This document shows, piece after piece, positions 54,426 to 64,000 of a stretch of 64,000 nt of DNA (position 1 is its first letter; each line of letters begins with the position of its first letter). Position numbers and translations under genes: made by a program. This DNA comes from Aldrovandia affinis (lineage: Eukaryota > Chordata > Actinopteri > Notacanthiformes > Halosauridae). The stretch is taken from assembly GCA_029706075.1 (NCBI GenBank), contig JAINUG010000147.1:314501-378500 (forward strand), written 5' to 3'. Below the pieces are notes generated by a model that saw only the letters and a program-made list of their open reading frames with translations, did not search any database and was not told the origin of the DNA.

Positions 54426-56486
54426 ATGATGGACCTCTTTGAGACCGGCGTGTTTTTCTTCAACGACCTGCGCTACCTGGAGGGGGAAAGTGGAACTCTG
54501 CAGCATCTGGAAACGCCTGAGGCCTCCCCGCCGTACGGGGGGGAAGACAGCCCTCTGTCGCCTCGGCGGGATCTGGAGGGGGAGACGGGGTTCGAGACGG
54601 GGTTCGAGGTGGGGTGCGAGGACAGCAGCGGGGAAGAGCACGTGGCGGCCCCGCCCGGCCTCTGGCCGCACTACTCCGGACAGTGCCTCTCCTGGGCCTG
54701 CAAGGCCTGCAAGAGGAAGTCGGCCTCCACCAACAGGCGCAAGGCCGCCACCCTCAGGGAGAGGAGGCGGCTCCGCAAGATCAACGAGGCGTTCGAGGCG
54801 CTGAAGAGGAAGACGGTGCCCAACCCGAGCCAGAAGCTGCCCAAGGTGGAGATCTTACGCAGCGCCATCGGCTACATAGAGAAACTGCAGGATCTTCTGC
54901 AGACACTGGACGAGCAGGAGAGGGCCCAGGAGAAGGACAGGTTTAACCGCGGCACGAAAGGACGGCACGTAAGCGCAGGCACAGGGGTACTGACGTGCGC
55001 CGCCTTTTCAAAACCACAGGGCGGGAGTCCTTGCATGAAATATTTACTGAGAAGAAATACTGCTCATTTCATTTTTTATATATTTTTTATCACGGGTCTC
55101 TCAAGACATTGTGATCGATAATTCGATATCTTTTATATGATTATTATATAATTATACCTTTAATTATTATAATGGTAGCAACTAATTCATATTGAATTAA
55201 TGTTGGAAGTATTAGTAACCCTTTGGGAAATATCCTGTAGAGCGTCTATGGATGGATGTTGGGGCAACAATTTTGATTAACTACTAATGACCCAAATGAT
55301 TTTGCACTGTCAATATTGAAGAGTTGATTGATTTTGCATTTATGCTTTTAGATACCCAATTTTGAGAACTGCAGAGGGGAAATTTCCCATAGCTGGCAGA
55401 CCATGACAAACCAAAGAGAAGGTTGGTACTGTATGCAATCCACACGTGTGAGAAACGTCATTACTTATGGCGTTGCTATGAACACTTTCTGAAGGTGTAG
55501 TACATCCACCCATTTATTCCATGTGTATGCATGTATTTGTTTATCAATTATGATCTTTCAACCAACTTGCAAACTATTTACAGCTTTTGTCTGAGATTTA
55601 CCATATTATTAAGATGTATATATATACATTATGAGCAGCCAACAGGCAATAAAAAAATCCCTGTAAAATTCCTGAATATATAAATGTAACTTTATGCTCA
55701 GGCATATAAAAAGACAGCTGCTTTGGTCTCGTTACGATTTATTTTCATGGAACAATTGGCCATGCAAGTCTGCCATGTTTAGCAAATAAATGTATCAAAT
55801 GTTTCTACTAATAGGCTGCCTTGTTTGTGTACCACCACTTACAATTACCCTAGCTATCATAGACCAACACATTAAACCAGCAGATGGGAAGGACCCACAA
55901 AATAAGGACCCTTTTATGCAGTCCAAACTATTGCCATTAAACATTAATGTTAAAATGTTAAATAATGTATTTTTGATTGTACTCTAATGTCCGAATTACA
56001 AATAAAATGTGCCTACTTTGCCTATACAACAAAGGAATTGTTCCATCACAAAAGAGACCAAAGCAGCTGTCTTTTGATATGCCTGAGCATAAAGTTCACA
56101 TTTGTACATTCAGGATTTACTTTTATATATTCAGACTTACACTTATATAATCAGGATGAACTTTTATATATTCAAGATTTCTATTTTTCTTGTTTGGCCA
56201 CCCAGAGTGTGTGTGTATATATATATACAGTATATATATAGTAACATACAAGTATACATATCAATCTGCCAATGTATATTTTCAGATACAAAAAGTGTTC
56301 CCTGTTTATCATGTTGTGCCCTTGCCCCTGAAATCTGAAGCTGGTCTTTTTTTTTTTCCAATCGTTTTAGGTCGTGCTGTGGAGTCCTCGGCCACTAGCA
56401 GCTTACGCCACCTCTCCTCTATCGTGGCCAGTATTTCAACTGAAGGGCCAAGAGAAGTTCTCAGCAGGGAAGCGTCTGACACATGA
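54426..56486 (+). CDS. myf6: Myogenic factor 6 (Mrf4), three exons
   Basis: Skeletal-muscle bHLH transcription factor that dimerises with E-proteins on CANNTG sites. Exons are 54426-54968, 55352-55421 and 56371-56486, joining in frame to 242 aa, close to the roughly 240 aa of the family. The start MMDLFET matches the conserved N-terminus. A Cys-rich segment, [17 protein letters not shown], precedes the basic region [15 protein letters not shown], which keeps the myogenic-code Ala, Thr and Lys. HLH follows with [22 protein letters not shown]. Exon 2 gives [19 protein letters not shown], and exon 3 gives [26 protein letters not shown], the conserved C-terminal helix III region. Introns are 383 and 949 bp; intron 2 contains a large inverted repeat. 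The acidic N-terminal part has a small tandem duplication (GFET). myf5 follows in the same orientation. The gene looks intact. Confidence 0.96.
55666..56118. mobile_element. Inverted-repeat element inside myf6 intron 2
   Basis: Arms of about 85-90 bp (55,666-55,757 and 56,036-56,118) are reverse complements with few differences. Both contain tttatgctcaggcatat, gacagctgctttggtctc and, near the loop, tggaacaatt. The loop is about 280 bp and AT-rich with no coding remnant. It is probably a MITE or foldback element. The paired arms would form a long hairpin in the pre-mRNA. The copies of cagctg inside the arms are E-box cores. Confidence 0.8.
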
Positions 56487-56660
56487 AATACTGCCATTAA
56501 TCATTTTATACAGAATTTTTCACATTTCCATGGTGCTGTGTCAAATAATTTCTACTTCATTTGTGACATTTGACACTTGACACACATACGACACACATTT
56601 GTTTGCATTTGTACTGCTATTTGCATGAGCTGTAAAATTATAGTTATAATTAACATTTCT

Positions 56661-56666
56661 AATAAA
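56661..56666 (+). terminator. myf6: myf6 polyadenylation signal
   Basis: AATAAA 175 bp after the stop codon; further A-rich candidates follow at about 56,806. Confidence 0.6.
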
Positions 56667-58424
56667 ACACCTTTTTTATTCCTCAAATGACACAAATGAC
56701 CAAAGGCCAGTTGAATTTTGTATGTGAGCAGATTTGAATGACAGTTTAAACGTGTTATAAATATTTTATAATTGACTAATAATGAATCGATTTTGTATTT
56801 AATGAAAACAAATAAAAAGAAAAAACAACGTGAATGTATGACATGCATTTTGTATTTTTAGTTCTCTAACATGAACTGAACAACAAGTAGAAGATCAATC
56901 TAGACAAATTGCATACATATAAAATATAATTGAATCATAGCTAGGGGAAGGAAACTAGTCTAAACAGAACACTTCATTTTGTGTGCCGTTCCATTACGTG
57001 ATTCAGTTAAAACCCAGGAACCCTCAAAAGGTTGATGAGGAATCCTGTGTAAACCAGTCCACCTCTCATGCTGCACTTCCTGTTTTGTTAGATCTGAATT
57101 TCCAGTCTCTTTCTAATCTAATCAGTTCAGCAAGCTTGCTTTTGCTATGACATAAACCGTGACATAAACTCTTTGACTGTGTACAATGTACATTATTCAA
57201 AACAATACATTTATTATAGTTTGAAGGGGCTGTATTTAGATGTTTTCGAGTGTTCCGCGTTTCGATAACATTACCAATTATCTTCACATTCTCGTCCGCA
57301 GCTGTCACCCATTTCACATTCCATAATGACTTTTGTGACTATAAATGTCACCATCACCACTGTCCCGGCCTTTAAATAGTTATATGTGACAACCGGGGTT
57401 AGCCAAAATAGCCACCAGCCCCAATATGTTTAAAACTATTAAAAGAGTGTAAGAGGACTCTGGGACTCAAAATAGTGTTGGTTGTGTCTTTGCACCAGCT
57501 GTTATTAATAAGCAATCTTCCACCTTCATTATTGTTAACATAGTCATTCCGAAACTCGGCTTGTCAATTTGATGAAGACGGTGAAAGGCTGTAAAGCTTC
57601 CTGGAATACCCAAAGGCCCATCTCCGTGCTGTGCTCTGCTCAGAAGCAATGTTTTCATAAGAACAGCATTTGCCCATTTCCACCTCTACAGTATGTGATA
57701 TATTTGAAATGGTGAAAGCTGTCATTCTATTGAAGCAAAGGGTCATATAGGGTATTTACATGTTCACCTGTATAACAATTATCTGCTCAACTCAATGTAT
57801 GACATTGAGTGTCTTTTTGGTTATATGTTATATAAGTGAAAGTCTTGATACTGTATTCTGGAACCTGACTAAGTCTTTGTTATTTGCAGTGTGTCAGTTG
57901 CTTGTATCTTTTATTACATTCTTGACCATAAAAAATAAGGTATTGTATCCTCTTTTTAATTGCCTTGGAATCTGGATGTTTTGCCAATTATATTGAATAA
58001 TACAATCACGGAGAGTGACTTTCTTCCTTGAATTAGTTTTCCCTGAATTAGTATCCTTTTTCCAATTAGTCATTTATATTATTGTAATTCACTGTTATGG
58101 ATATCCATTGACCATAACTACTCGACTACAATCTATGGCACGATTGTGTGGGTTTGGAGAGCACTACTAGTTAGGCTCCCAGAATGCACTGTTGCCTTTT
58201 AACCTTCCTGCTGGGAGGGCACGCCAAGCTCCTCTTAGATCTTGTGGCCCAAACGTGTTATGACAGATTGACCGCAGTGACCCCTGTCTGCCTCGTGCCC
58301 CCTCTGCCCACCCCCTTCGCACTGGAGCTGACTGCTGAAGAGCTTCACACAGAGATGGAGACTTAGCATTTACAGAAATGTATACGGTGTAAAGCATTGT
58401 CAATTATGAGATAAACCTCGTTTC

Positions 58425-58484
58425 CAGCAGGTGTACTCAAACTTTTGACTGGTACTATATATATATATATATATATGTATACCT
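58425..58484. repeat. Tc1-like terminal repeat remnant and (TA)n
   Basis: ggtgtactcaaacttttgac followed by tggtacta matches a Tc1/mariner inverted-repeat end, here alone, next to a TA dinucleotide run from about 58,447. The other end is absent. Confidence 0.55.
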
Positions 58485-59699
58485 ACATATATCAATGACT
58501 GCTTCTTAATCCGTTTGAGTGCTCAAAGGTTAAAATCCACTATTGTATCCACTTTCGTGGACAATAGAATGAGATCTTGTGTACTCTGAGATGACACCTG
58601 ATACGTCACTGTGTGTTAAACTTTGCACTTCAAAGCAACCCCGTGCGTTCCTCCGGTTCTGAGTCCCTGTTGACACTTCTCCCACAATGGTCCTGAAACT
58701 GGATATTATCCACCATAATGTTGTTTTAATGATGTTTCATGTGTGAGCTCCACATTTCTATACACTGTGTTAAACTTGCTTTCCATATTATTGGTGATAT
58801 TTCTTGACCCACATCAAGTCAACATGAATGTTGAACTGCATGGAAACAAAATAAGAAGGTAAGTACATGTTGCCAATTTACATTGTACTAGGAACCAGGA
58901 GAAAACAATCCCCTAAGAAATATTGATTTAAGAGGAGTTAATGAAGGGAAACTTCTGATTTCACATCTGGTTTGACTCTGCTCATCATGCACACTAGTGT
59001 AATGCTATTCCTGTTTCAGCAGTCATTTTGTGCTGTGTTTTCTGTATATCCAAAGATGTAAATGACTCCTGCATCGTCACGGCAGATTTTTGCTAAATAC
59101 TTGATTTCACATTTCAGTCGACTCAACCTCCTTCAAGCCTCATACACTCAGTGCAACTGCACGGAAACACAAATTGCCTCCTTATGGTGGGGAAAGCTAT
59201 CATTTCATTTGAGTCCATTCTGTAGGGGAGATTTGAGCTTTTTAAACCTCACGACAGTTATTTTGTACTTAAAGTCTAACAAGTCAGTGTTAGCCTTCGT
59301 CTGTTGGTGTTGGACTGCCTTGAATTGAATAGATTTTGGAGTCCAAAGATATTGACCCACATATGGAAATTATAACCTATTTATATCGGATTCTGGGCTG
59401 TTGACTGCTAGTTTAATAGCGATCCATTCTATCTTCAGGGTTCATTGGCATATTCCACATATGTTGACCACATTGTGCTTGGAGGCACTATTGAACTGAC
59501 ACTTTTGGTTATGGAAACACAATACAAAAGAATTTGGTCAAAAGATTATTTGAAGGTTACGACAGTAACATTAGATAGCAACAGTAATATCTTTGACTAT
59601 TGCCACCCACTGCCACCGAATACAATCAAACAGATCTTGAATATCAAGGCTGATGACAGCAGAGATTTGAAAATCCAGGACATAGATTTTCTTTGTTTT

Positions 59700-60180
59700 T
59701 AAACCACTCAGGCTGTTTCTGTATGCTTTGGGTCATTGTCCAGCTGGAATACAAACCTTCTCCCTGGTCCCAGGTCTCTTGGAGACTTCCTCCAAGATTT
59801 GTCTATGTCTTGCTCCATCCTTTTTGCCCTCTATTTTTACAAGTTTTCCAGTCCCTGAAGCAGAAATAGGCTCCTACAACCCTGTTTCATGGTAGGGATA
59901 GTGTTCTTGGGTTGATGCACAGTGTTAGGCTTGTGCCAAACACAGCACCTAACGCCGAGGCCAAAAAGTTAAACCACCGGTCTCATCAGACAATAGAATC
60001 TTCCTCCACGTGGTTTGAGACAGTTCACCAATGGTTTTCTTTTTGCCACCCTCCCATAAAGTGCAAGAAATTAGTGGCATGAAATCCCAATTAAAATCAT
60101 GTTGATTCCAAGAAAATAAAATGTTAAACATGCCAAAGGGGGTGCCCCCTGAGGTATATACTAATAATGACTTGTACACA
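59700..60180 (-). repeat. DNA-transposon remnant
   Basis: Carries phrases familiar from an abundant fish DNA element: gggtcattgtccagctggaa, ccctgtttcatggtaggga, gtgttcttgggttgatg, ggtctcatcagacaatagaa and ggttttctttttgccacc. On the minus strand the frame reads like a broken transposase (DETGGLTFWP). Ends are not defined. Confidence 0.6.
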
Positions 60181-61714
60181 ATGCAAGGCAATGCATATTT
60201 GATCTTAGGCTCTCAAAGTGCTTTATAGTAAAAGGAGGGGGGCACTTGCCTTAACCACTGGCAACCAGTAGCACCTACCTGGGTCATGCATGGCCGCCAT
60301 TTTGCCCCAGAATGCTCACCACACCTCAGCTGAGAGGGAGGGATAAAAGGAATGAAAAACAATTGATGAATCTGTTGTACTGAAAATACACAATTGTTGG
60401 TAAACCGTGAACTGCATGTATAGTATAACATCGCTTACTAGGATACACTTAAATCTATGTGAGTTGTCCAAATAGTAATAGAAATATACACTTTAGAGTA
60501 ACTGGGGGTTACAGGGTTAATGCCACAGAGAAGTGAGATTAAAGGGACCCTTTGCCCTGCACTTAACACAGCCTATGACCCCTGACAACCTCAGAAGAGC
60601 AGCATTTCAGACATATGACTGTTACTCCCGACAACCAACAAAAAGCTTGACAGATCACAGTGCGCGTTATCTCACCTTTGGAATGAGAAATGAGATGAGC
60701 AGGGAGAAAAGCATTGCAGATATCCTTCCCAAGGGTATTTCCTGGTCTAGCAAGTCATTACTTTTCAGAACTGTGTGTGCATGTGTGCGTATGTGTTTAT
60801 GTGAGTGCGTGTGTGTGGGTCTGTGAGTGCGCATCCATTGGTAATGTATATGTGAACAATCAATATTCAAGTGTACAGTAGCTGACAAATGGTGTTTAAT
60901 GTGCCAGTTCCACAATGCTTGGGTGATCTTTGTTTGGCTTGGTTATCCAGCACTGGCCAGACTGTTCCCCATCACTCCTTTGATCTCTCTGACAGGCCCA
61001 TGCCACAGGCAGCAGCCACTGTCTTCCTCAGCTGTCCGCTGTGTGAACTCCGACTGCAGCTCAGAGGCTAGTGCTGCAATGTTATCTCAGGTGTACACAT
61101 TTCTGAGAGAGGGATGTGACCAAGCTTTTTAACATGTCGTGCGACATATCCTCATCCTTACAAGCTATCAACACTCTAAGTTGTGTTGTGTTGTGTTAGG
61201 CTTACATGCTAAGTTGAACTTATGTAAAGGTGGTAATTACAAAAGGTACTGTAATTACCTTGCCGAGTGAAATGGCCAACTTACCAGATCTGCATTGGGA
61301 GGGTTCACACTATCAAATTGATTTAGTTTAGTTAGAGTTAAGGCTTTGCCACCCCACCCTGATATTGTCATATGTACAGTATATATATATAATCTTACAT
61401 TTTTATATACACTTATATTTTTCCAAGATATGATGCTATTGTCTAGAGTGGTGTCATTAATCCATTGATATGTTTATTGCTTGTTTCATTATTTCTGTGT
61501 AACCTGAATTATGATGTTGATAGCAATTCCAGGGGAAAACACAAACCCTTTAGAGCCAATCAGTTCGTTGTTTTGTGACTCATTTATGGACCACTAACTA
61601 ACATTGACACCATGCTCCTATTGCCTTTACTAGTCAGCTCAGGCCATTTTTCTTTGCCAGGACTTGCCACTGCAGTGTGAATTTGAGGTTGTAATCTTAT
61701 ACTTTTCCTCTTTC

Positions 61715-61835
61715 CTTTTTTAAAATGTTGTATTTATTGCTTCTAATCTTTTACAGTTTTCCCCCAATTTGGTTGCCAATTATACCCTCTATTCATCTCA
61801 ATTATCCCTCCCCACGAGCCCGCCGCCCGTCCTCC
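61715..61835. repeat. Diffuse repeat upstream of myf5
   Basis: The phrase caatttggttgccaattata resembles the stretch at about 14,170 (aatttggtagccaattgcat), and a GC-rich tail follows in both. It ends about 270 bp before the myf5 TATA box, so proximal myf5 control sequence may be short. Confidence 0.4.
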
Positions 61836-62103
61836 GGGTAACAAGCAAATTTCCCGGACCGGCAGATCCAAAGCCTGGCTTTATGAGCCTGGATTTGTCC
61901 AACCAAAAAATGTGACTAATATAGTTTTGTAGGCTCTTTAGGCTATGAAGAAAAGATGCAATTGAGCATTGCCCTAGCTGGGAGGGAACACAGCAGGGAC
62001 TGCATGCTGTGTGTAGGACCTCGGCAGGGTGTGGGGTGAGAGGCTGGAAGGGGGATATGGTAATTAGATCTGGCCAGTGTGGGCCTGCAGCTCGGTCCGG
62101 AGG

Positions 62104-62136
62104 CATATAAGGGGCTTCCAGTGGCAGCGGCCCCTT
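62104..62136 (+). promoter_or_regulatory. myf5: myf5 core promoter (TATA box)
   Basis: TATAAG at 62,106-62,111 in a GC-rich setting predicts a start near 62,136. The open frame reaching back to an ATG at 62,077 would lie upstream of this start and so should not be translated. Confidence 0.6.
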
Positions 62137-62176
62137 CACATCCCTCAGAGGCCCCGGTCACTCACCTCGCACACAT

Positions 62177-62640
62177 ATGGAGTGTATCCCACAGCCAGCC
62201 ATGGAGGCCTCAGACACACCCCTCTCTCTTCTGAGCTCTCCTACAATGGCTCCTGCACATCCTTGCCGGCGGGCCCTGCTTGCCCCGAAAGTGGCTGCTC
62301 AATGGAGGAACCGGACCGGCATGCCGCCAGCTGCTGCCTGACGTGGGCCTGCCGGGCCTGCAAGCGGAGGTCCAGCCCGGCCGACCGTCGACGGGCCGCC
62401 ACCGCACGTGAGCGGAGGAGGCTGAGGGAGGTTAACGGCGCCTTCGAGGCGCTCCGCCGTTGCACCGCCGCCCGCCGCGCCGCCCCGCAGCTGGCCAAGG
62501 TGGAGATCCTGCGCAACGCCATCCGCTACATCGAGAGCCTGCGGGGGCTGCTCCGCGAGCGGGTGGAGAAGTACTACGGCCCGCCCGGGGGGAGCGGCTC
62601 AGAGCGAGGAAGCCCCGCCTCCAACTGCTCCGACGACACG
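62177..62640 (+). CDS. myf5: Myogenic factor 5, exon 1 (partial gene; start codon uncertain)
   Basis: Encodes the bHLH core of Myf5. The frame gives YNGSCTSLP (family: YDSTCASSP), then [20 protein letters not shown], basic region [42 protein letters not shown] and [12 protein letters not shown], the end of Myf5 exon 1. A donor gtgatt at 62,641 follows at the family's usual position. The code lysine (KKVN in relatives) is Glu (GAG, 62,428-62,430). The loop RRAAPQLA is one residue longer than NPNQRLP. Many Lys are Arg, with extreme GC in third positions. After the TATA box the first ATGs (62,177 and 62,201) are one base out of frame with the bHLH; the first in-frame ATG is 62,302. Exons 2 and 3 are not found before the window ends. 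Identity as Myf5 is supported by position after myf6 and by the exon 1 tail. Confidence 0.85.
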
Positions 62641-62663
62641 GTGATTCAACTGCTCGTCTAGAC

Positions 62664-62844
62664 CACTGTTTCTCAGTCCATTCCTAAAGGGCACACTGCC
62701 CTGGACATTTTCATTCCAACCTCTGCTCCCAACCTATCATCTGCATCGTTCGTCTGTTAATGATCACTTGAGCATGATTAAGTGGTGGTTGGAATGAAAA
62801 CATGCAGGGCAGTGTGCCCTGTAGGACTGGATTGAGAAACACTG
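62664..62844. mobile_element. hAT-type foldback MITE in myf5 intron 1
   Basis: Same family as 41,997-42,174. Ends cactgtttctcagtcca and tggattgagaaacactg pair. The flanks are a perfect 8-bp duplication gtctagac at 62,656-62,663 and 62,845-62,852. The left flank begins 16 bp after the exon 1 boundary, so the element sits immediately behind the splice donor. Confidence 0.92.
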
Positions 62845-62852
62845 GTCTAGAC

Positions 62853-63420
62853 CTTTACCTCACATCGCTGTCTGGATAGATCTCTACTGTCTGTATACTA
62901 TCGCTACCTGTCTATCTTTATAGGTCTGCACTCTACCTGTCTGTATATGTGTGTGAGTAGATCTGTATATATATTTTTATACAGATCTAGAGTAAAGATG
63001 TATACAGTTAGACAGGCAAAGTTCAGATCTATAGTTTACCAGTTTATCTTTAGAAATACTATATTTGCCTTTTGTGTCTTTACACTACCCATCTATGTGT
63101 ATATATCTGTACTATATGTGTTTATCGGCACGGATATATACTTTGCCTGTCAATCTGTATAGATCTGTAAGATACCTGCTCATATGTATAGAGCTGTATT
63201 CTACCTGTAGATTTTTACCTGTCACTCCATCTCTCTAAGAGTACAGATCTTTACCTTTCTGTCACTCTATCAGTATCACATCTCTATCTGTAAAGATATT
63301 TATCTCTATATCACCATCTCTCTATCAGTAAAGATTTTTAGCTCTATCTCCCTATTTCTATGGCTGTCTAAATCTGTATGCAAATTCTATCTCTATGGTC
63401 TTGTCTTTTGAATGTTTAAA
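62853..63420. repeat. Degenerate TCTGTAT/TCTATC low-complexity block
   Basis: Drifted units such as acctgtctat, gatctgtatat and tatctctat fill about 570 bp. An 11-bp hairpin (agatctgtata / tatacagatct) lies at 62,959-62,988. Probably an old tetranucleotide microsatellite within myf5 intron 1. Confidence 0.6.
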
Positions 63421-63773
63421 CTAAATTTGGATCCTTAACATAAAAACCCCACCTATGCTAAAAATGACCAGCTTAAAATGGTTTCAAAAGTTTAGTTCAT
63501 GAATTTCCTGGCTACACCACTGGTAATTGTTTATAGATATTAGCAAATAATATCCTTATTATAGGCTACTAGGCCTACTAAACATGCTCTAGATATCTAC
63601 TTGGCTAATTCTGCTGTCTGTAAACAGTCAGACAATCCTCAGTGCAGATGGTACCATCATAAAATAAATATATAATTGTTCATTAGATTAAATACGTTGT
63701 CTACCTACTGTGCATGCAAGAAAACAGAGAAAGGTTGCTGGCTAGCCCTATTTCCCGGATAAGTGACCTAGGG

Positions 63774-64000
63774 CAGTGGTTCTCAAATTTGTATGCTGGT
63801 TTTTGTTCCAACCAAAATCTTGCATAATTAAGGTTGTGGAAAACTTGTGTTTAGTGTTACATAGCTTTTGCTGAAATATAATTGAACACAATGCAGGTTT
63901 TGTGCATTAACATTTGCTTTGTCTTTGACATTTTCCACAGATGTTTTAGTTTCAATGACCAGGTGTCCACACTTTCAGCATTTAGGACTTCACTGTAGTC
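63774..64000 (+). mobile_element. hAT-like element, left end only (cut by window)
   Basis: Begins cagtggttctcaaa and continues tgtatgctggtttttgttcc, parallel to the 12,125 element (tatgctggttttcattcc). The right end lies outside the window. Confidence 0.55.

Larger units (their letters stand above)
56667..61714. other. myf6-myf5 intergenic region
   Basis: No exon seen. It holds repeat fragments listed separately. The rest is AT-rich and may contain shared enhancers of the pair, but I can name no specific conserved block. Confidence 0.45.

Noticed and set aside
54439..54946. Alternative-frame open readings over myf6 exon 1
   Set aside because: GC-rich shadows of the true Myf6 frame; no independent motif.
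62077..62178. N-terminal extension of Myf5 from the ATG at 62,077
   Set aside because: It lies upstream of the TATA box and its peptide (Arg- and Pro-rich) has no resemblance to Myf5 N-termini.

Overview
The window is a piece of a vertebrate nuclear genome, almost certainly a teleost fish. It has sparse multi-exon genes with GT-AG introns, long AT-rich intergenic DNA, and fish-type repeats: Tc1-like DNA transposons, hAT-type MITEs, tRNA-derived SINEs and decayed non-LTR retrotransposons. A SINE with a salmonid-like tail and a foldback MITE of a type I associate with salmonids and pikes suggest a protacanthopterygian (pike, mudminnow or salmon relative). That placement is inference.

Layout: (1) 1-5400 holds the 5' end of ppp1r12a (MYPT1) on the minus strand. 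First coding exon is 4985-5221, with a CpG-rich promoter to about 5400 and intron 1 running off the left edge. (2) 5400-37900 is about 32 kb with no gene I can recognise. It holds an internally deleted Tc1 element (8732-9633), a hAT-like MITE, three LINE remnants, an 809-bp DNA element flanked by a 9-bp duplication, several SINEs and microsatellites, and two short clusters of muscle-type motifs. (3) 37950-41360 is rps16 on the plus strand, five coding exons giving a complete 146-aa protein. (4) 41400-54000 is intergenic with MITEs, a LINE fragment and an unexplained CpG- and CCAAT-rich block at about 50.78-51.24 kb. (5) 54300-56670 is myf6 (mrf4) on the plus strand, three exons, 242 aa. (6) 62100-64000 is myf5 on the plus strand; only exon 1 lies inside the window.

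myf6 followed by myf5, head-to-tail and about 6 kb apart, is the conserved vertebrate myogenic-factor pair. Both are class II bHLH activators of skeletal-muscle genes. ppp1r12a (myosin phosphatase targeting subunit) is a known neighbour on this chromosome arm, but in human OTOGL and PTPRQ lie between it and MYF6. Here they are absent and rps16 occupies the interval.

The most notable biology is myf5. Its exon 1 is very GC-rich with many Lys-to-Arg changes. The lysine of the MyoD-family myogenic code is replaced by glutamate. The HLH loop is one residue longer. The ATG nearest downstream of its TATA box is out of frame with the bHLH. A hAT MITE with a perfect 8-bp target duplication sits about 20 bp after the exon 1 splice donor.
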